Source: Pontederia crassipes
Lineage: Eukaryota; Streptophyta; Magnoliopsida; Commelinales; Pontederiaceae
NCBI GenBank assembly: GCA_030549335.1
Contig: CM060192.1
Location: 22,820,157 to 22,884,156, forward strand
Reading direction: 5' to 3'
Length of the DNA stretch: 64,000 bases
The translations under genes and the position numbers were made by a program. Each line of letters begins with the position of its first letter. Position 1 is the first letter of the stretch. Below the pieces are notes generated by a model that saw only the letters and a list, made by a program, of their open reading frames with translations, was not told the DNA's origin and searched no databases. Shown here piece after piece: positions 24,610 through 37,810 of the stretch.

Positions 24610-27210
24610 TATGCATAGTGTATTTTTATTTTTTTGGTATATGACAGTTAGCATATACATCTTCCACTATATGCAGTAGGGAGATAATTAAAGAGTCACC
24701 AGATATTAGGTCTTAATGTAGTATTAATCTATATTCAACATTGATGGTGACCGACAAATACATATGTTGTGGGTAGCATGTCCACGTCTGAAGCATTCTG
24801 ATTATCTTGTAACATATGAGAGGTAAGTTTGGTTAATCAACGTGTATATGCGCATCAACCAAGTTGGTTGTTTATCATAGATAATATAACGCTCAGAAAT
24901 TTGATCTCTCACATGATGAAATCTCTTTTCGATGCGCTACCTTTTCAGTACAACTTGACCCTTCGTTGACCCAGATGATCAATAAGGGTGACACATTAAC
25001 GAAAGGCTTTAAAATAGAATATTACAATAATTAACTAAAAAAATGTGAAGCTAATAAAAAGAAAAGAGTACATAACATCATCTGACATCAATATTAAACA
25101 TATACAAGTTCATGCCGTAATAAATAATATTCATGAATCCCACATACAAGTCGATGAAATAAGAAAGAATTAACATGACTTTAGGATAATCATATGCACA
25201 TGCCACGTAAGCTGACGTCATCGCACACACATCAATCATACTTGTAATGAACTCATGTAATTGTGGGGATCAACACAAGGAGCAAGCTCAATAATTAGCA
25301 TAAACTAGCTAAGTGCAAGTTCAAATATGTCAGAAAGAAGATCCATAAGAATATGCATGAAACAAACATATGATTTTCATAAAGATGATGGGGATTGTCA
25401 TAGGAAACAATAGTAAATCAGGATTCATTTATTGTTTATCTTATTTCATATCATCTTTCATTTTGAAAGGCGTCATTGTTTCATTTTCTCTCATTTCATG
25501 TTCATAAGAACATAGTCCTTCCATTCATCTTTAACTATTCGTTTCATTTTTTCTTATCCATGGGTTGGAAAAATTCTCCACTTTTAGGGAATATCATTGC
25601 AAACACACAAGTATGGATCATGGTGGGCCAGTGGTGGATCAGTGTCACGGTAAGTGTCCCATAAAAGGACAATGACCTTGCACAAGGCAATAACATCCAT
25701 ATGAATGACTTCAGACAAGATGATTAACATTCGTAACAGTAGGAGGAGTACCTCACACAAGAATGTCAATAACTCCTTAAAAGAAGTGCCTCACACAAGG
25801 CTGTCAATGAACTTCCCATCTAGGTAGATAATAGTAACCCTCATCTTTTATCTTTATTAATTATGAACCTTATCATTTGATTGTATGAAATCAATCAAGG
25901 CTACAGGGAGCAAGTGTGACCCCAAATCATTATTAAGGATCATAGAGGAAAGGATAATCAAGAGGATATAGATTTATTAAATCATGGTTATTCATTAAGG
26001 TTATGTTCATTCTCTATCCTAGAATTTTACATCCGAAAGTAAATTGATCGTCCATTTTATCATAGTTCATCATTCATCCATTTGATAATTGGACACCCAC
26101 TTCATCATGGTTCATCGATCATCCGTTTGATGATCGGACGTCCATTTTAATAAAAAAACTATTACGCGTCCATTGAGGGATCGGACACCAGATTCTGGTT
26201 CTAGGATGTGAAACCCACATCCGCTTCATGTTCCTCGGTTGACCAAAGTGGGAGTCCCGGTCGATTGTTGGATCCTGTTCAACTTTCGACATTTCAAATT
26301 GGGTGCTCGATCTATGGATCATTCATTGCATCTGGGTTTAACTAACTTCGATCGAGCAAAAATGGACTTCTGATCCATGGATCGGTTGTCCATTTCAGTC
26401 AGCTGAACCGTAGGTCATTACGGGATTCTTTTATTTTCAACCAAAATTTTCTTACAAAACATAGATTTAACACCATTAAATATATCCTATTTCAAGCTAT
26501 GATTCAAAGAATAATACTTGGCAGAATCCAACTCAAATCATCATATGAAATCATAACATGAATCTTTTCATTCTTAGGTATTCATGAGTCTCTTTCAATC
26601 AGTATCTAGCCATCTTAATCCAAGATTTTTCTATTAAACAAGGCATCCAAAGCACTATTAATCTGATTTAAACTCAAAATTAGCAACATAATACATGATT
26701 CCTACCCATTCTAACATGAACCCTAATCTTAATCCAATCTTTAAAACATGCAAAACATTCTGGAAAGCTACCTTACGACCTAAATCTCGAAAACACACCT
26801 AAACCCTTTTAACCATGTCCTTTGGTTCTTTATTTGTGGATCTGCATCCTAAGTTTGTCCTCCTATGTTTTTAATGGTCCTCTAGAGTTTTCTAGCTGAG
26901 CCCAATGAAGGAACAGGATGAAGCCAAACAAGAGTGAAGAAGAAAATGAGAAAAGGAATAGATGATTAATAATGGGTACAAAAGTGGGTGTTTCATCTTT
27001 TAAAATCCCTCAGTGGAGAGGGGTTAGAAATCCTGAGACTTTAAGATGGTATAATGGAGGAAGAGAAAGTTTAAAATCGATCTTTTCGTCTTTCTTTTCA
27101 TTGTATTTTTTAGTATCCGAATGAGTTTCGACCAACTGGAGTTGCGTCGATTGTTATGATATCATGCGCCCATTTTTTTGATGGAGTGTCCGATATCCGA
27201 TGTCAGCAAT
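24610..27210 (-). mobile_element. Probable LTR-type retrotransposon sequence, family uncertain
   Basis: No coding frame is recognised over 2.6 kb. The texture (repeated phrases such as cctcacacaag and atcatccgtttgatgatcgg, a gggtttagg/aaccctaa-type leader read on the minus strand) resembles long LTRs of plant Ty3-gypsy chromoviruses lying in minus orientation. A possible terminus TGACATCGGATATCGGACAC reads from about 27206 on the minus strand. I could not pair it with a second end or a target duplication, so limits and family are guesses. The element, if real, has no recognisable internal coding part here. Confidence 0.3.
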
Positions 27211-28039
27211 ATATATATATTTATATATTGAATTTCTTTTGTGATTGTTACATATAACAAAAAGATCTGAGTAATAAATTGTCAAAAAGTAGTAGTATCA
27301 GATTTAATTTAATTTCCGAGTTTTCATGTCGGTAAAAATTTCTCATATTCTTGTCCTAATATCAAGTTAGTTGGATCTTAATAGTTAGCAATACACTATA
27401 TTTGTGTTAAGTATAATTGACCCACATCTTACATGTAGATTCAAGAAAAGAATATATGTGGATAACAGGGACCAAAGAAGTTTTTCATATATATGCACCA
27501 ATTACCTCTGTTTTCCCCAGTTCATGCCTGGCCACCAAGGAAAACCACGACTTGCCGGGTGGCTAATAATTTCCTAATACTTACAGCCGTGATTAAAGTT
27601 AGAAAGACCTTATAAAAAAGTTAGAAAGACTAAATAAATTAGAAACAAGAGGTGGATGAAGTGGGTGGGCCGGGCGTCTTGAATGCATGAGAAGGAATTT
27701 GACGTACGTGAGGAAATTTTATATGCACGCGGTAACTTTTTTTTTTTCTTTTTCCTCGAGCAGTCACTTTTGGGTGGTAAAACAGAGAACAGAACAAAAA
27801 AAAAAGGGGTTTATGACATGTATTATTATATATATGCAAGTGTTCTTTTCCATTTCTCCTCTTTCTTTAGTCTTAAGTTATGGGTTCCTATTTGTTAAAC
27901 ATATGTAAGACGCTGTCGTATTCCCTCGCAACTTCACACTGACATCCTCTCCATATTCTTCCAACACATTCTTTCCCCCTCTCGTTCAACTCCTCCATCT
28001 CTTTCCCTTCCCTTTCCTTCGCCTTGAGGCACCTAAAAC
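27211..28039 (+). promoter_or_regulatory. Promoter and 5' leader of the HD-Zip II gene
   Basis: A TATA-like stretch ttatatatatgc lies at 27826-27837, about 205 bp before the ATG. It is followed by a CT-rich leader (about 27925-28025: tcttccaacacattcttt, cctctcgttcaactcc, tctttcccttcc), typical of plant 5' untranslated regions. No clear HD-Zip II self-binding site (CAATNATTG) was found in the proximal part. The transcription start is not determined. Confidence 0.45.
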
Positions 28040-29196
28040 ATGGAGAATAATGCTAAGGGCGACGAAGCCAAGTGTGACACGGGCCTTGTTCTCGGATTGA
28101 ATTATGGAAGCAGCAGCAGCAGCAGCAACGTGCCTTGGGTCAATCATAATCACCGGCGCCGGCCGGCAGACACATGCCTTGAACTCGAAAGATCGTCGTC
28201 GTCCAATTACGTCATCTCTCTCGAGCCGTCCCTCACTTTGGGACTCTCGGATGATGGATACGGACTGTCTATGGCCAAGGAGAATGGCAACGGGAGGGCT
28301 CTTTCGTTGCGTGAGTTCGACCGGCGATCGTCTCCAAATTATAGCGCCATGTCTTCATTCTCCGATGGCCACCCATCGAAGGTTAAGAAGGAGACTGCCG
28401 ACACCGGCAGCGAGGAGACGGAGAAAGTTGCGTCACATATTAGTGATGACCTGCTAGAAGATGGTAATGGCAGGAAGAAGCTTCGGCTCACCAAGGAGCA
28501 GTCTGCGCTCCTGGAGGACAAGTTCAAGGAGCAAAGCACACTTAATCCGGTGTGTATTATATGCATCGATCTCAGCCTTTATTATTTTTTGTTGTTTATA
28601 CTCTAATTACAGGCCTTTTTTTTCCTTATGAATTGTCTCATGCTTTTGCCTTCTTTGTTTATTTCTGCCGACAGAGGCAAAAGCAAGCTTTGGCAAAGCA
28701 GTTAAAATTGCAACCTCGGCAGGTTGAGGTGTGGTTCCAAAACAGAAGAGCAAGGTTGGTTTCCAGACATTACATATACGAAAATTAACCAAGTAAAACC
28801 TGTTTGAATTTGCCACAAAACATGTAATTAAAAGCTTTGTGTTGTCCTCGCTTTCTGAAGTGTTTTGTTTGACAAAAAGAAATCATTTTAATTTGTTTCA
28901 GGACCAAGTTCAAGAAAACCAAAATCGACTGCGAAGTCTTAAGGAAGTGCTGTGAGACGCTGACGGACGAGAACCGAAGGCTGCAAAAGGAGCTGCAAGA
29001 GCTGAAGGCCCTAAAGCTGCCGCCGCAGTTGTACATGCAGTTACAAGCCGGAGCAGCAGCAACGTCCTTCACCGTGTGCCCTTCCTGCGAGAGGATCGTG
29101 ACCGCCGGCAGCGACGGCGCCATGGCTCCCGGCGCTCTTGTGGCGGCACCGAAGCCTCGATTCTTAAAACCCTTCGCCCACTCGGCTGCGTGCTGA
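28040..29196 (+). CDS. HD-Zip class II homeodomain-leucine zipper transcription factor
   Basis: Three exons: 28040-28549, 28675-28754 and 28902-29196 (885 nt, 294 residues), both introns GT-AG. The first falls between codons after LNP; the second splits an Arg codon in the NRRAR motif. N-terminal region: TGLVLGLN (14-21) and an LxLxL repressor-type motif LTLGL (65-69). The homeodomain (about 146-203) has [17 protein letters not shown], helix 3 with [11 protein letters not shown], and TKFKKTK. The zipper follows directly, with leucines 210, 217, 224 and 231 exactly seven apart, and [17 protein letters not shown]. The class II signature CPSCE is at 256-260. Known for the family: nuclear proteins that dimerise through the zipper, bind CAATNATTG-type sites, mostly repress, and act in shade and auxin responses and organ polarity; the CPSCE cysteines are redox sensitive. 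The sequence most resembles the HAT22/HAT9 subgroup. All key residues are present, so it is probably functional. The start is the only ATG that keeps the full N-terminal region, and it follows a CT-rich leader. Confidence 0.96.
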
Positions 29197-32100
29197 GGGA
29201 GGGATTAGCTTCACTGGCGGAATTCACACCTTTTTTTCTCTCTTAATAATTAATTAGGGCATGAGGGTATGATGATATATTTTCATATCTCCCTTCTTTT
29301 CACTATTTTTTTCTTTTCAAAAGCTTGTGATCTACTTTCTTTATCTTTCTTTGGATTATGGATTTATCGAGGAATTGTGCATGTATGGAGAAGTTGGGAT
29401 AGAAACTAAACCTTGTTATTTCCAGGAATTAGATACCATAATGATATATTGGTACGTAGTGTCAAGTTTCTTGATTGTAATTTGTGTATATGTATCTACA
29501 TACCTACTTAAACCAGTTGTACTCTGACAGAAAGATCTCTGCCTCTATTGTAATTTGTACGTGCTATTGATCAATCTAATTGGGTCTCCTCCATTGTTAT
29601 AATTCCAGCAAACTATGCATGGACATCATTCCTTGATCACTAAACATGCAACCTTATCCATGAGAAAAAAATTCAGAAATAACTAAAAGACAAAAGGAAT
29701 CTTGCAATACCAAGATCATTTTACTATTACACGAAATCCATGTATTCATTAGCATGACCTCGATCGTGTGTTTCTATTCAAGCTCGGACTGAAGCACGAA
29801 CTACGTGTGAGTTGCACATATCACGGCAGTAAGCAGTGCATGTCAAGTGCATGCCCCAACACATGGTCCACAAACAGAATTGTTCAACATATATTATATG
29901 ATATGAATATGTATAATTAATCAACAGTATAAACAAATTTTCTGTGTCACAAAAGGATATCCATATCATTATCCTTTTGGGAGAGTGCTCGAGACCATCT
30001 CTTCACAAGCTAAACCAACCAACCCCCCCAACGTGCCCCGAGCAAACCAAATTAAACTGAAACTGCGAAATCTCTCACATGCATGTATGCCAGGGAATGA
30101 CCGCTCACCTGCAAAATTCCTCGTGCAATGTTGACCCGACATCGATCAAACACATGATTCAAAGTAAACACCCATAAAAGAACTAAATCTTGAAGAAAAA
30201 TGCTTAACGTGCATATAAAAAAAACAAGTCCAATATTCTTCGTTGGTACGAGTATTTTAAGTTTTGAGAAAATTTATGGCGACGAGGGGAAAACGTGTGA
30301 TGAAGTAAATTAAGGAGAAGGGTGACGTTAGAGACGTCCAATCCTAACAGAGAACAAAAAAGGGACCCCACACGACTTGTGCCCCTGTTTAGAGGAGACA
30401 AGAAGTGGGTCATCTCCACGTGATGTCTCCCCAAAGGCTCTAAATTGAAAGAGGAGCGTAGTTCTAATTTCTGAAGGAGGGGGTCCTACTATCAACATGA
30501 GTCTTCTAATATATATATATATATATATGCTCTAAAATATTGAGATCACCCACATCCAATGTCTCCCTTCCTTTGGGTCCACCTGCATGCCTTACAAATC
30601 TCGTGATTGGTATTATTAACTTGACTAGCTAGTTATAAACCTTTTAATGTCAATATATATATATATATGTGTGGTCTGATTAATATATAGCCTCCTCGGC
30701 TACCCCATATGATTGGAGGTCCATGACATATATAGTTTTATGTGACATATATAATAAGTAGGCAAGTTTTAGGTCGCTCCTAATTAAATATATATACGCA
30801 ATGATTTGTTATCACCAATTTAATTCTCTTCTACAAAAAAACCCAACAGTATTACCTAACATGCAATTAATGCACGAACGGTGCACTATACTTAACTGGC
30901 GTAGTTTCCTCTCGCCTTGGCCATATATGCCAAGTGCTCTTGACATTTTTTACGAGACAATACATTAACTAGCTCAACCAATTTTTTTTTTATCTCAAGC
31001 AAAGTTATTTTGTTATGAATATCACAAGGAACCAACCAAGAGAGATTCTAAAAATTGATGTCTTACGCATATGACCGAAAAATAATCGATATATTAATTG
31101 TTTCTTCGTCTTCATATTATGTTAGTAGTGAAATTAAGCCCAATTCATGATCATCATGAATCCATTGTTCATATAACAGTTCATTGTAGGAAACTAAGAA
31201 ATTTGAAAGCAGAGAAAGATGTAGTGTTAATACTTTTCAGGGTAGATGTTGGCTTGCAGAAATTTAATTGTCCAACTGGCCGCCCTTCTTGGCAACTTTT
31301 GTACAGCTAGCTTTTATATAGTTGACATGGGGACCAAAGTGCTAAGCTATAAAACATGATCTAGATATATAAAATCACCAATCACATCTATCATAAATAT
31401 TTGTGCTTTATATGTGATGGATCTCCATCTCAACAGCAAAGTACACTACTATTAGGGTGAGCTCCTTTTTGGACTTGTTCCGCGTTCCCGCAGTATTTGT
31501 CAACTCCTCCATGGATAGTTGGATGCCTTCATCTGTAAGCTTTATGGAAGTGGAGGACACAACACAACACCTTAATCTTTTGGTGCTCAAAAGCAGTCCC
31601 ATTCTGCGCCAGGCATTCCCTCTGTGCATGTAGAGAGAAATTTTCTGATCCTAGAAAGAAGATTGCAACCTCCACAAAAAGAAGGTAAGAAAGAATAGTA
31701 ATTCTGATGTGAATTGCTCACCGGCTGCAAAAAGCTGCAACACCACAACCCACATCATGGTGGTTGCACTCATTTGGCCTCCTTGGCCTGTAGTAACTCG
31801 ATGGATTCCTGCTGTAACTGGTTCAAGACCCCGCAGTCCCTTGATCAGGCAAAGCTAACAAATAATTATAGCAATAAATGGATCGATGATGACAAAGTGG
31901 GACACTATTTTCTATTGTCTCTCTCTTGATCAGAGGCCAAAATGATAATTTTGTGTTAAGCACATATGAAGCCATTTTGGATAACTTATATAGGACCACA
32001 TATGATCTGTTTGAGGGACAAATTAAGGATGGTGTAATGTTAATAGAAAGCCTAGTCACTGCAACTTGCTGGACACGCGTGATCATGAACGACTTGAATA

Positions 32101-33400
32101 AGAACCAAAGGACACCTATCATCTGTCCATGTGTAGGGTTTTCCTTCTTATGTGCAAAGATCAAGAAGAACAAGGTGATATATAGCTATAATTATAAATT
32201 AGCAAAGAGTAATCGCTTTCGACCGACTTAATTCGTATTGGTTCTCTCTTCATCTGATCGGGACCTCCCAACCTGACGCTCAAAAGCACCAATAATTTGG
32301 ACTCCTGTTTATGCTAAAACTTCTTATCCTTTATATAATTCAAGGCAAAGGCAATTACTTGAAGACATTGCACTGTTGAAAAGTCTAAAATATGAACTAA
32401 TCATAGGGGAAAAAAATGGAGAGAACACTACAGTGACATAGGTTGAACTCATATATTAAGCTACAGTCAATGGTTTTATGCCCATTTAACATATTAATTA
32501 TTGTTGATTAAGATGGAAATGGCTGGAGCGTTTAGAAGATAATTATATAATAAAGGATGTCATATTTGTGATGATCAGAAACTTAGATGTGTATCTCTTT
32601 AGAAAGAGATTATTGTGTAAAGAAAATATGAAGGAGCGTCATCGACGTATATTGGAATTCTTCCTTTGCATATATATTATAATAATTGAATTATAAGTAT
32701 TGACAATTGTTTCCAAAATTAATTTATAAACTCCTTGGTAGCATGATCATTCTAAAAATATAATCATCGAGAGCCACGGAACTTTAGAATATAATCATCT
32801 GTGGTGGCAGATGGCTAAAGACCGAGTAAACGTCCTCGATGAGAGAGAAAGTTTGGGTATGAGAAAAGGTATATTAATTATGTTACACGATAGTTGATGC
32901 GAAGTCCACAATCAAGAAATTCAGCCCAAACAAAGATATGGGCTACGGCCATGTTTCCTTCGGGCCCAAATAATTCGGGTTCACTTGTAAATTGTACCGA
33001 TATGTTGCCATGTAGCGTTGCGTCATACTTCATTCTTTTTTCATACTTTGATCGAATAAATCACGCCACATTGCATATGCAGTAGATAAACTGCTTATAA
33101 GATATATATATATATATATATATATACACTAATATTTTTTATCGATTTTAGAAAAAAAGAATTATCTCACTGGCCAATACTGCCAAATTATGATAACCAT
33201 ACAGTTGCTTATCGTGATCACCAAACTAATCGAATTCGCTGTTGCTTATTCTTTTTCCTTTTAATTAATAGGATCGTATCATACGTAGTATGTTATGGCC
33301 AATCATGCACGGCAGCTAATTTGTCAACCCGGGGAGTAATATAATAACTCACCAAATAAAAATATCAATTTTATTATGCATTTGTCATGTCAAAAAAAAA
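29197..33400. other. 3' flank of the HD-Zip gene and gene-free spacer
   Basis: 29197 to about 29530 is the likely 3' untranslated region and downstream flank, T-rich with AATAAT-type words at about 29245. Beyond it no gene is recognised. Runs of TA occur near 30510-30528, 30652-30668 and 33100-33126. A minus-strand zone at 31408-31790 has open frames and possible splice signals but no recognisable protein. The composition is closer to single-copy spacer than to transposon, so cis-regulatory content is possible, though no motif can be named. Confidence 0.4.
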
Positions 33401-33404
33401 AGTT

Positions 33405-33723
33405 CGACCCTTTTTAAAATTACAAAGTGGGTTTCAGTAATTTCTTTCTCCCTATAAACCATCAAAGAATAAGAAATAAATTCATCTTTAATCTTATTAT
33501 GGAAATTTATTTTTTATTATCTTTATTGCAGAAAAGGACCGTTCTATAATAGTTGTAGAAGCTGAAAGAGTTAGAATAAAAATTACTATTTTATATACAA
33601 GAGGATGTATTTGTGATTTTATTATTTTCACCAATCATTGACTAAAATAAGATATAGTTGATAATTCTTCAAAATAAGAAAAGTATCTAACATGATCAAA
33701 ATGCTCATTTTGCATTATCAATC
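33405..33723 (-). pseudogene. hAT transposase, C-terminal dimerisation domain (detached part)
   Basis: On the minus strand the stretch LTLSASTTIIERSFSAIKII (about 33574-33516) followed, in another frame, by KIKDEFISYSLMVYREKEI matches the hAT C-terminal dimerisation domain (family form: LPVSTASVERSFSALKIIK-RLR--M-DE-L---LVTYIEK-I). It is the continuation of the transposase at 37811-40714, from which it was separated by the copia insertion at 33724-37805. Frames are shifted at least once in this part. Confidence 0.75.
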
Positions 33724-33859
33724 TATTAGACCTATTCTAGTATCTCCCTTACGAAGCGCTCCACATCCCCTGAAGAAATGGTACATTAGCACTATAAAGT
33801 CATGTACTCTGCAGCATTGTAGATCATCAAAGCATATTACAAAAACTTATTATTAATCA
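33724..33859 (+). repeat. Left LTR of the copia fossil
   Basis: About 136 bp; its ends correspond to TGTTAGACC...TTAATCA of the right LTR. Shorter than the right LTR by about 47 bp. Confidence 0.85.
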
Positions 33860-36800
33860 CATGGTATGAGAGCCTTTTGGTCTAACATGTCTTCTCATCG
33901 TTTTTCTTCATCTTCTACCATTGCTCTAGAGAATACCATATTGCCCACCCTACTCTTCTATCTCCATTAAGTTGACACCCCACAACTATCTTCTTTGGAC
34001 TACCCAGCTGACATCTCTTATTAATAGCTTTGATATATTTGATGGCTCCAACATATGTCCTGAAGATAGACTCTTTAGCTCCAACTGCTCCGCCTTCCGC
34101 ACAAGTCCTCGAGTGGCGATGTCATGATCACCTTCTCATGAGCTAGATTTTATCCTCTCTCTCAGAAGAGGTAATGCAATTGTTGTCGGACTCCAAACCT
34201 CACGCAATGTCTGGGTAGCACTGCAACAGGCCTTCGGTGCACCTAGTGAGACTCGACTGCTACAATTAAAGATGCATATTCAGACATTGAAACAAGGAGA
34301 TTCAAGCGTCTCCTCTTATTTGTGACAAACTAAATTTCTTGCTAGCAAACTAGCAACGACCGATCATCCCCTTTCTACTTCCAATTTTAATGCAATTGTT
34401 TTTAATAGTATTCATGTTGATTACACTTTAGTCGTGTTCTCCCTTGCTGCTCGCACAATGCCCACACCATTTCGAGAACTCCAGAGCCTCCTCGTAAGCC
34501 ATGAAATCAGGCTGTAGAGAAGCTCCTACCAACTGTTAACTATGCAAAAGAAAACATACAACAGATGCCATATGTTCCACAGAACACCACTATTCGAAGT
34601 CGTGGCAAAAGTCGTGGACAACAATCCAATGAATGAAGAGATTCTTGTCCTGTTTGTGGCAAAATAGGACACTCCCCATATCAGTGCTATCACCGACATC
34701 TTGCGTCAACCACAAGCACATATGACCATGCCAATGACAACCACACCCACTAACACCGCGGAAGTTCCCATGCTACATGCCTACAACGAATGGTTTCCTG
34801 ACACGGGTGCCACACACCATGTTACTCCTTATCAAGGTCCAATAGATCTTCAAGTTGGAAATGGTGCTAGTCTGCCAATTTACCACACTAGTAAACTCCT
34901 CCTTCTCGATCTCTTACCCTTAAACATGTCCTGCATGTTCCTTCTTTAACAAGACCTCTTCTATTTCTTCGTCAATTTACCAAGTATAATAACTAATTCT
35001 TTGAGTTTCATGCTAACCATTTTCTTCTTAAGGATCGAACCACATAGAAAGTTCTTCTTCACGATGACCTTATAATGAAGGACTCTACCATCTCCTTGCC
35101 CAGCCACAACCTGTTCGTGTTCTTCTTTCCACCATTTCAGACACCACTTGGTATGCCCATTTGGCCACCCTCATGATCACATTCTTCGTAAAGTTCTTTT
35201 AGCAAATAATTTAAAACATCAACACATGACCTCACTTGAGAAGTGTTTGTCATGCATTCAACGAAAAGAGAGTCATCTACACCTCCTAGCCACAAATAAT
35301 TGCAGCACTGTCCCACTGTAATTAATTTTTGTTGATGTTTGGGGACTTGCTCCTCTTCCATCTTCCGATGGCCACCGATATCTTGTTATCTTTGTAAACG
35401 ATTATACTCATTTTTCTTGGGTTTTTCCTATTTGTAATAAATATGATGTTTCAACTTTATTTCCTATTTTCCATATGTTCATTTAACGTCAGTCTTCTAC
35501 CAAATTACAAAACTTACAAACAGATTGAGGAGGTGTTCGCCTTGACTCCTTATCTCCAATGCCATAGTATCTTGCATCGCTTAACATGTGCACACAGATG
35601 AACAAAATGGACGGGTGAACGTAAAATTCATCATCTCATTGACAACCCTCACCCTATTAACACATGCTTCGATTCCTAAGTGCCATTGGTATTATGCGGC
35701 TGAATAGCAGCCATGTTCATCAACAGGTTACCGACTTCCATTTTAAATTTCGAGTCCCATTTCTTTCTCCTTTACCACAAGCAACCTGATTACCAATTTC
35801 TTAAAATTTTTGGATGTGCAGCCTCTCCCTTCATTCGCCCATATAACCAACACAATTTTGACCTTCATGCCTTGCCGTGTGTCTTCTTTGGTTACCCTAC
35901 CATCACGCTCGGCTATCTTTGCCTTCATTGTGCACTGGTAAAATTTATATTTCACATCATGTAACCTTTGATGAACTCACATTCCCTTTCTCCACTAACC
36001 AACCAGCAGCACCACCTCCTTTAAACATCACCATGGATGGCCATCCCACTGCCCCTACCTCCCCCTTCCCCACTAACTACCCAAACCACGTCTCCATCTT
36101 GTCTACATCCAACTCCTCACCACCCACACCACCACACCTCCTTTCTCCTCAATCTGTATCACGCGTCTTTGGACCTCGCAAATCAATCAATTACCACACA
36201 CTTGCTGGATTAAGAGCTCTGTCTATCACCACTAGCACCACATCGATCCAAGGTCAATGAGATAAATGCCCTGATACAAAATGGCACGTGGATCTTAGTT
36301 CATCGTGACCCAACGATGAATGTTGTTGGTTGCAAATGGATATTTTGGACAAAGCTCCTACTAGATGGCTCCATTGAATGACACAAAGCACGTTTGGTGG
36401 CTAAAGGGTTTCATCAGATGCTTGGGGTTAGACTTCCATGACACCTTCAGCCATGTCATCAAACCCACTATGATTCGTGTTGTTATCTCCTCGGCACTCT
36501 CCCACAGCTGCCCTTTGTAGCAGCTTGATATTAGCAATGCCTTTCTGCACGGTGGTCTTGCCAAGGATGTTTACATGGAGCAGCCCCTTGGATTTCTTGA
36601 TGCCAATTTCCTCTAGCATGTATGCAAGCTTCGCAAGTCCTTGTATGGTCTCAACTAGGCGCCACGCTCTTGGTTTTAGACTCTTGCTTCCTCCCTCCAG
36701 CTCCTCGACTTTCAGGCATCTGCCACTGACATATCTCTATTCATCTATCGGCACACGGGACAACTGCATACGTTCTTGTTTATGTTGATGACTTACTTCT

Positions 36801-37622
36801 CACTGGTTCCTCCACCTCATTACTTCAACATGTGACTACTCATGTCAGCCGCACTTTTCCAATTAAAGACCTTGGGCAACTCTCATTCTTCCTTGGTCTT
36901 GAAGAAATAAAACAAAAATGATGGACTTATCCTATCCCAAAAGGAATACATGCATGACATTTTGTGTTGTGTCAAAATGCTTGATGCAAAACCAGTGAAG
37001 TCACCTCTAGGTGCATGCTCTTCTAGCAAGTCATCTCAAAGTTGCTCGGATCAAACTCTCGATCGCTAGATTGTTGGAGCTTTACAATATCCAACTCTCA
37101 TCCGGCTAGACATTGCATACGCTGTCACATATGTAACCTACAAAAGATAACTAGATTTCTATTAAGAGAATTTTGCAGTATCTTGTCGATACTCAAGAAC
37201 TTAGATTATATTTCTCACCCTCAAATACAACCCTTCAAGCTTTTAGTGATGCTGATTGTCACGCTTTTTGATAGAATCTGAATACAAAGCCTTAGTTGAC
37301 ACTATTATCGAGCTCATTTGGCTATAGTCTCTTTTGCGTGAACTCGGCCGCACATCTCCACGAGCTCCTATCTTATGGTGTGATAACATAGGTGCCACAT
37401 ATCTAGCTATCAATCCGATCTTCCATGCTCGCACAAAACAAATAGAAGTTTATTTCCATTTTGTTCAAGATGAGGTTGTGCATCGTCGTCTTGCAGTTCG
37501 TTACATATCCACGCAGGATAATCTCGCTGACATTATGACCAAAGTGCTCACAGGTGCTCGCTTTCTATTTATCAGACACAAGCTCCAATTGCGGCAAAGG
37601 CCCCGTCTCGCTTGAGGGGGCA

Positions 37623-37805
37623 TGTTAGACCTATTTCAGTCTCTCCCTGATGAAGTGCTCCACATCCCTTGAAGAAATGCTCCATGACTAATTGCTCAGC
37701 TCCATAACTTTCGGCGTGTTTTGTAATTAAATTAGCACTATAAAGTCATGTACTCTGCAGCATTGTAAATCATCAAAGCATAATAGAGAAACTTATTATT
37801 AATCA
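37623..37805 (+). repeat. Right LTR of the copia fossil
   Basis: About 183 bp, starts TGTTAGACCTATTTCAGT and ends attattaatca, directly after a purine tract. The shared inner block reading tcatgtactctgcagcattg is almost identical in both LTRs. Confidence 0.88.
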
Positions 37806-37810
37806 CAATC

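Larger units (their letters stand above)
33724..37805 (+). mobile_element. Ty1-copia retrotransposon fossil with very short LTRs
   Basis: A 4.1-kb element bounded by a 5-bp target duplication CAATC (33719-33723 and 37806-37810) and by short LTRs. Next to the left LTR is a primer-binding site close to TGGTATCAGAGC (initiator Met tRNA type); next to the right LTR is a purine tract cgcttgaggggg. Parts in copia order: gag with a CX2CX4HX4C zinc knuckle near 34646, protease (DTGATHHVT near 34800), integrase remnants (about 35150-35960), reverse transcriptase (LDISNAFLHGGLAKDVYMEQ near 36530, YVDDLLLTG near 36780), RNase H (about 37270-37600). The coding part is broken by many interruptions, certainly more than ten, so the copy is dead. 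The two LTRs differ at roughly one site in ten by eye, plus a length difference, so it is old. Confidence 0.9.

Noticed and set aside
24610-27210. Full-length Ty3-gypsy element
   Set aside because: No gag or pol similarity and no second LTR found; kept only as probable LTR-type sequence at low confidence.
30204-30434. 76-codon minus-strand open frame downstream of the HD-Zip gene
   Set aside because: No recognisable domain, signal or splice context; likely chance.
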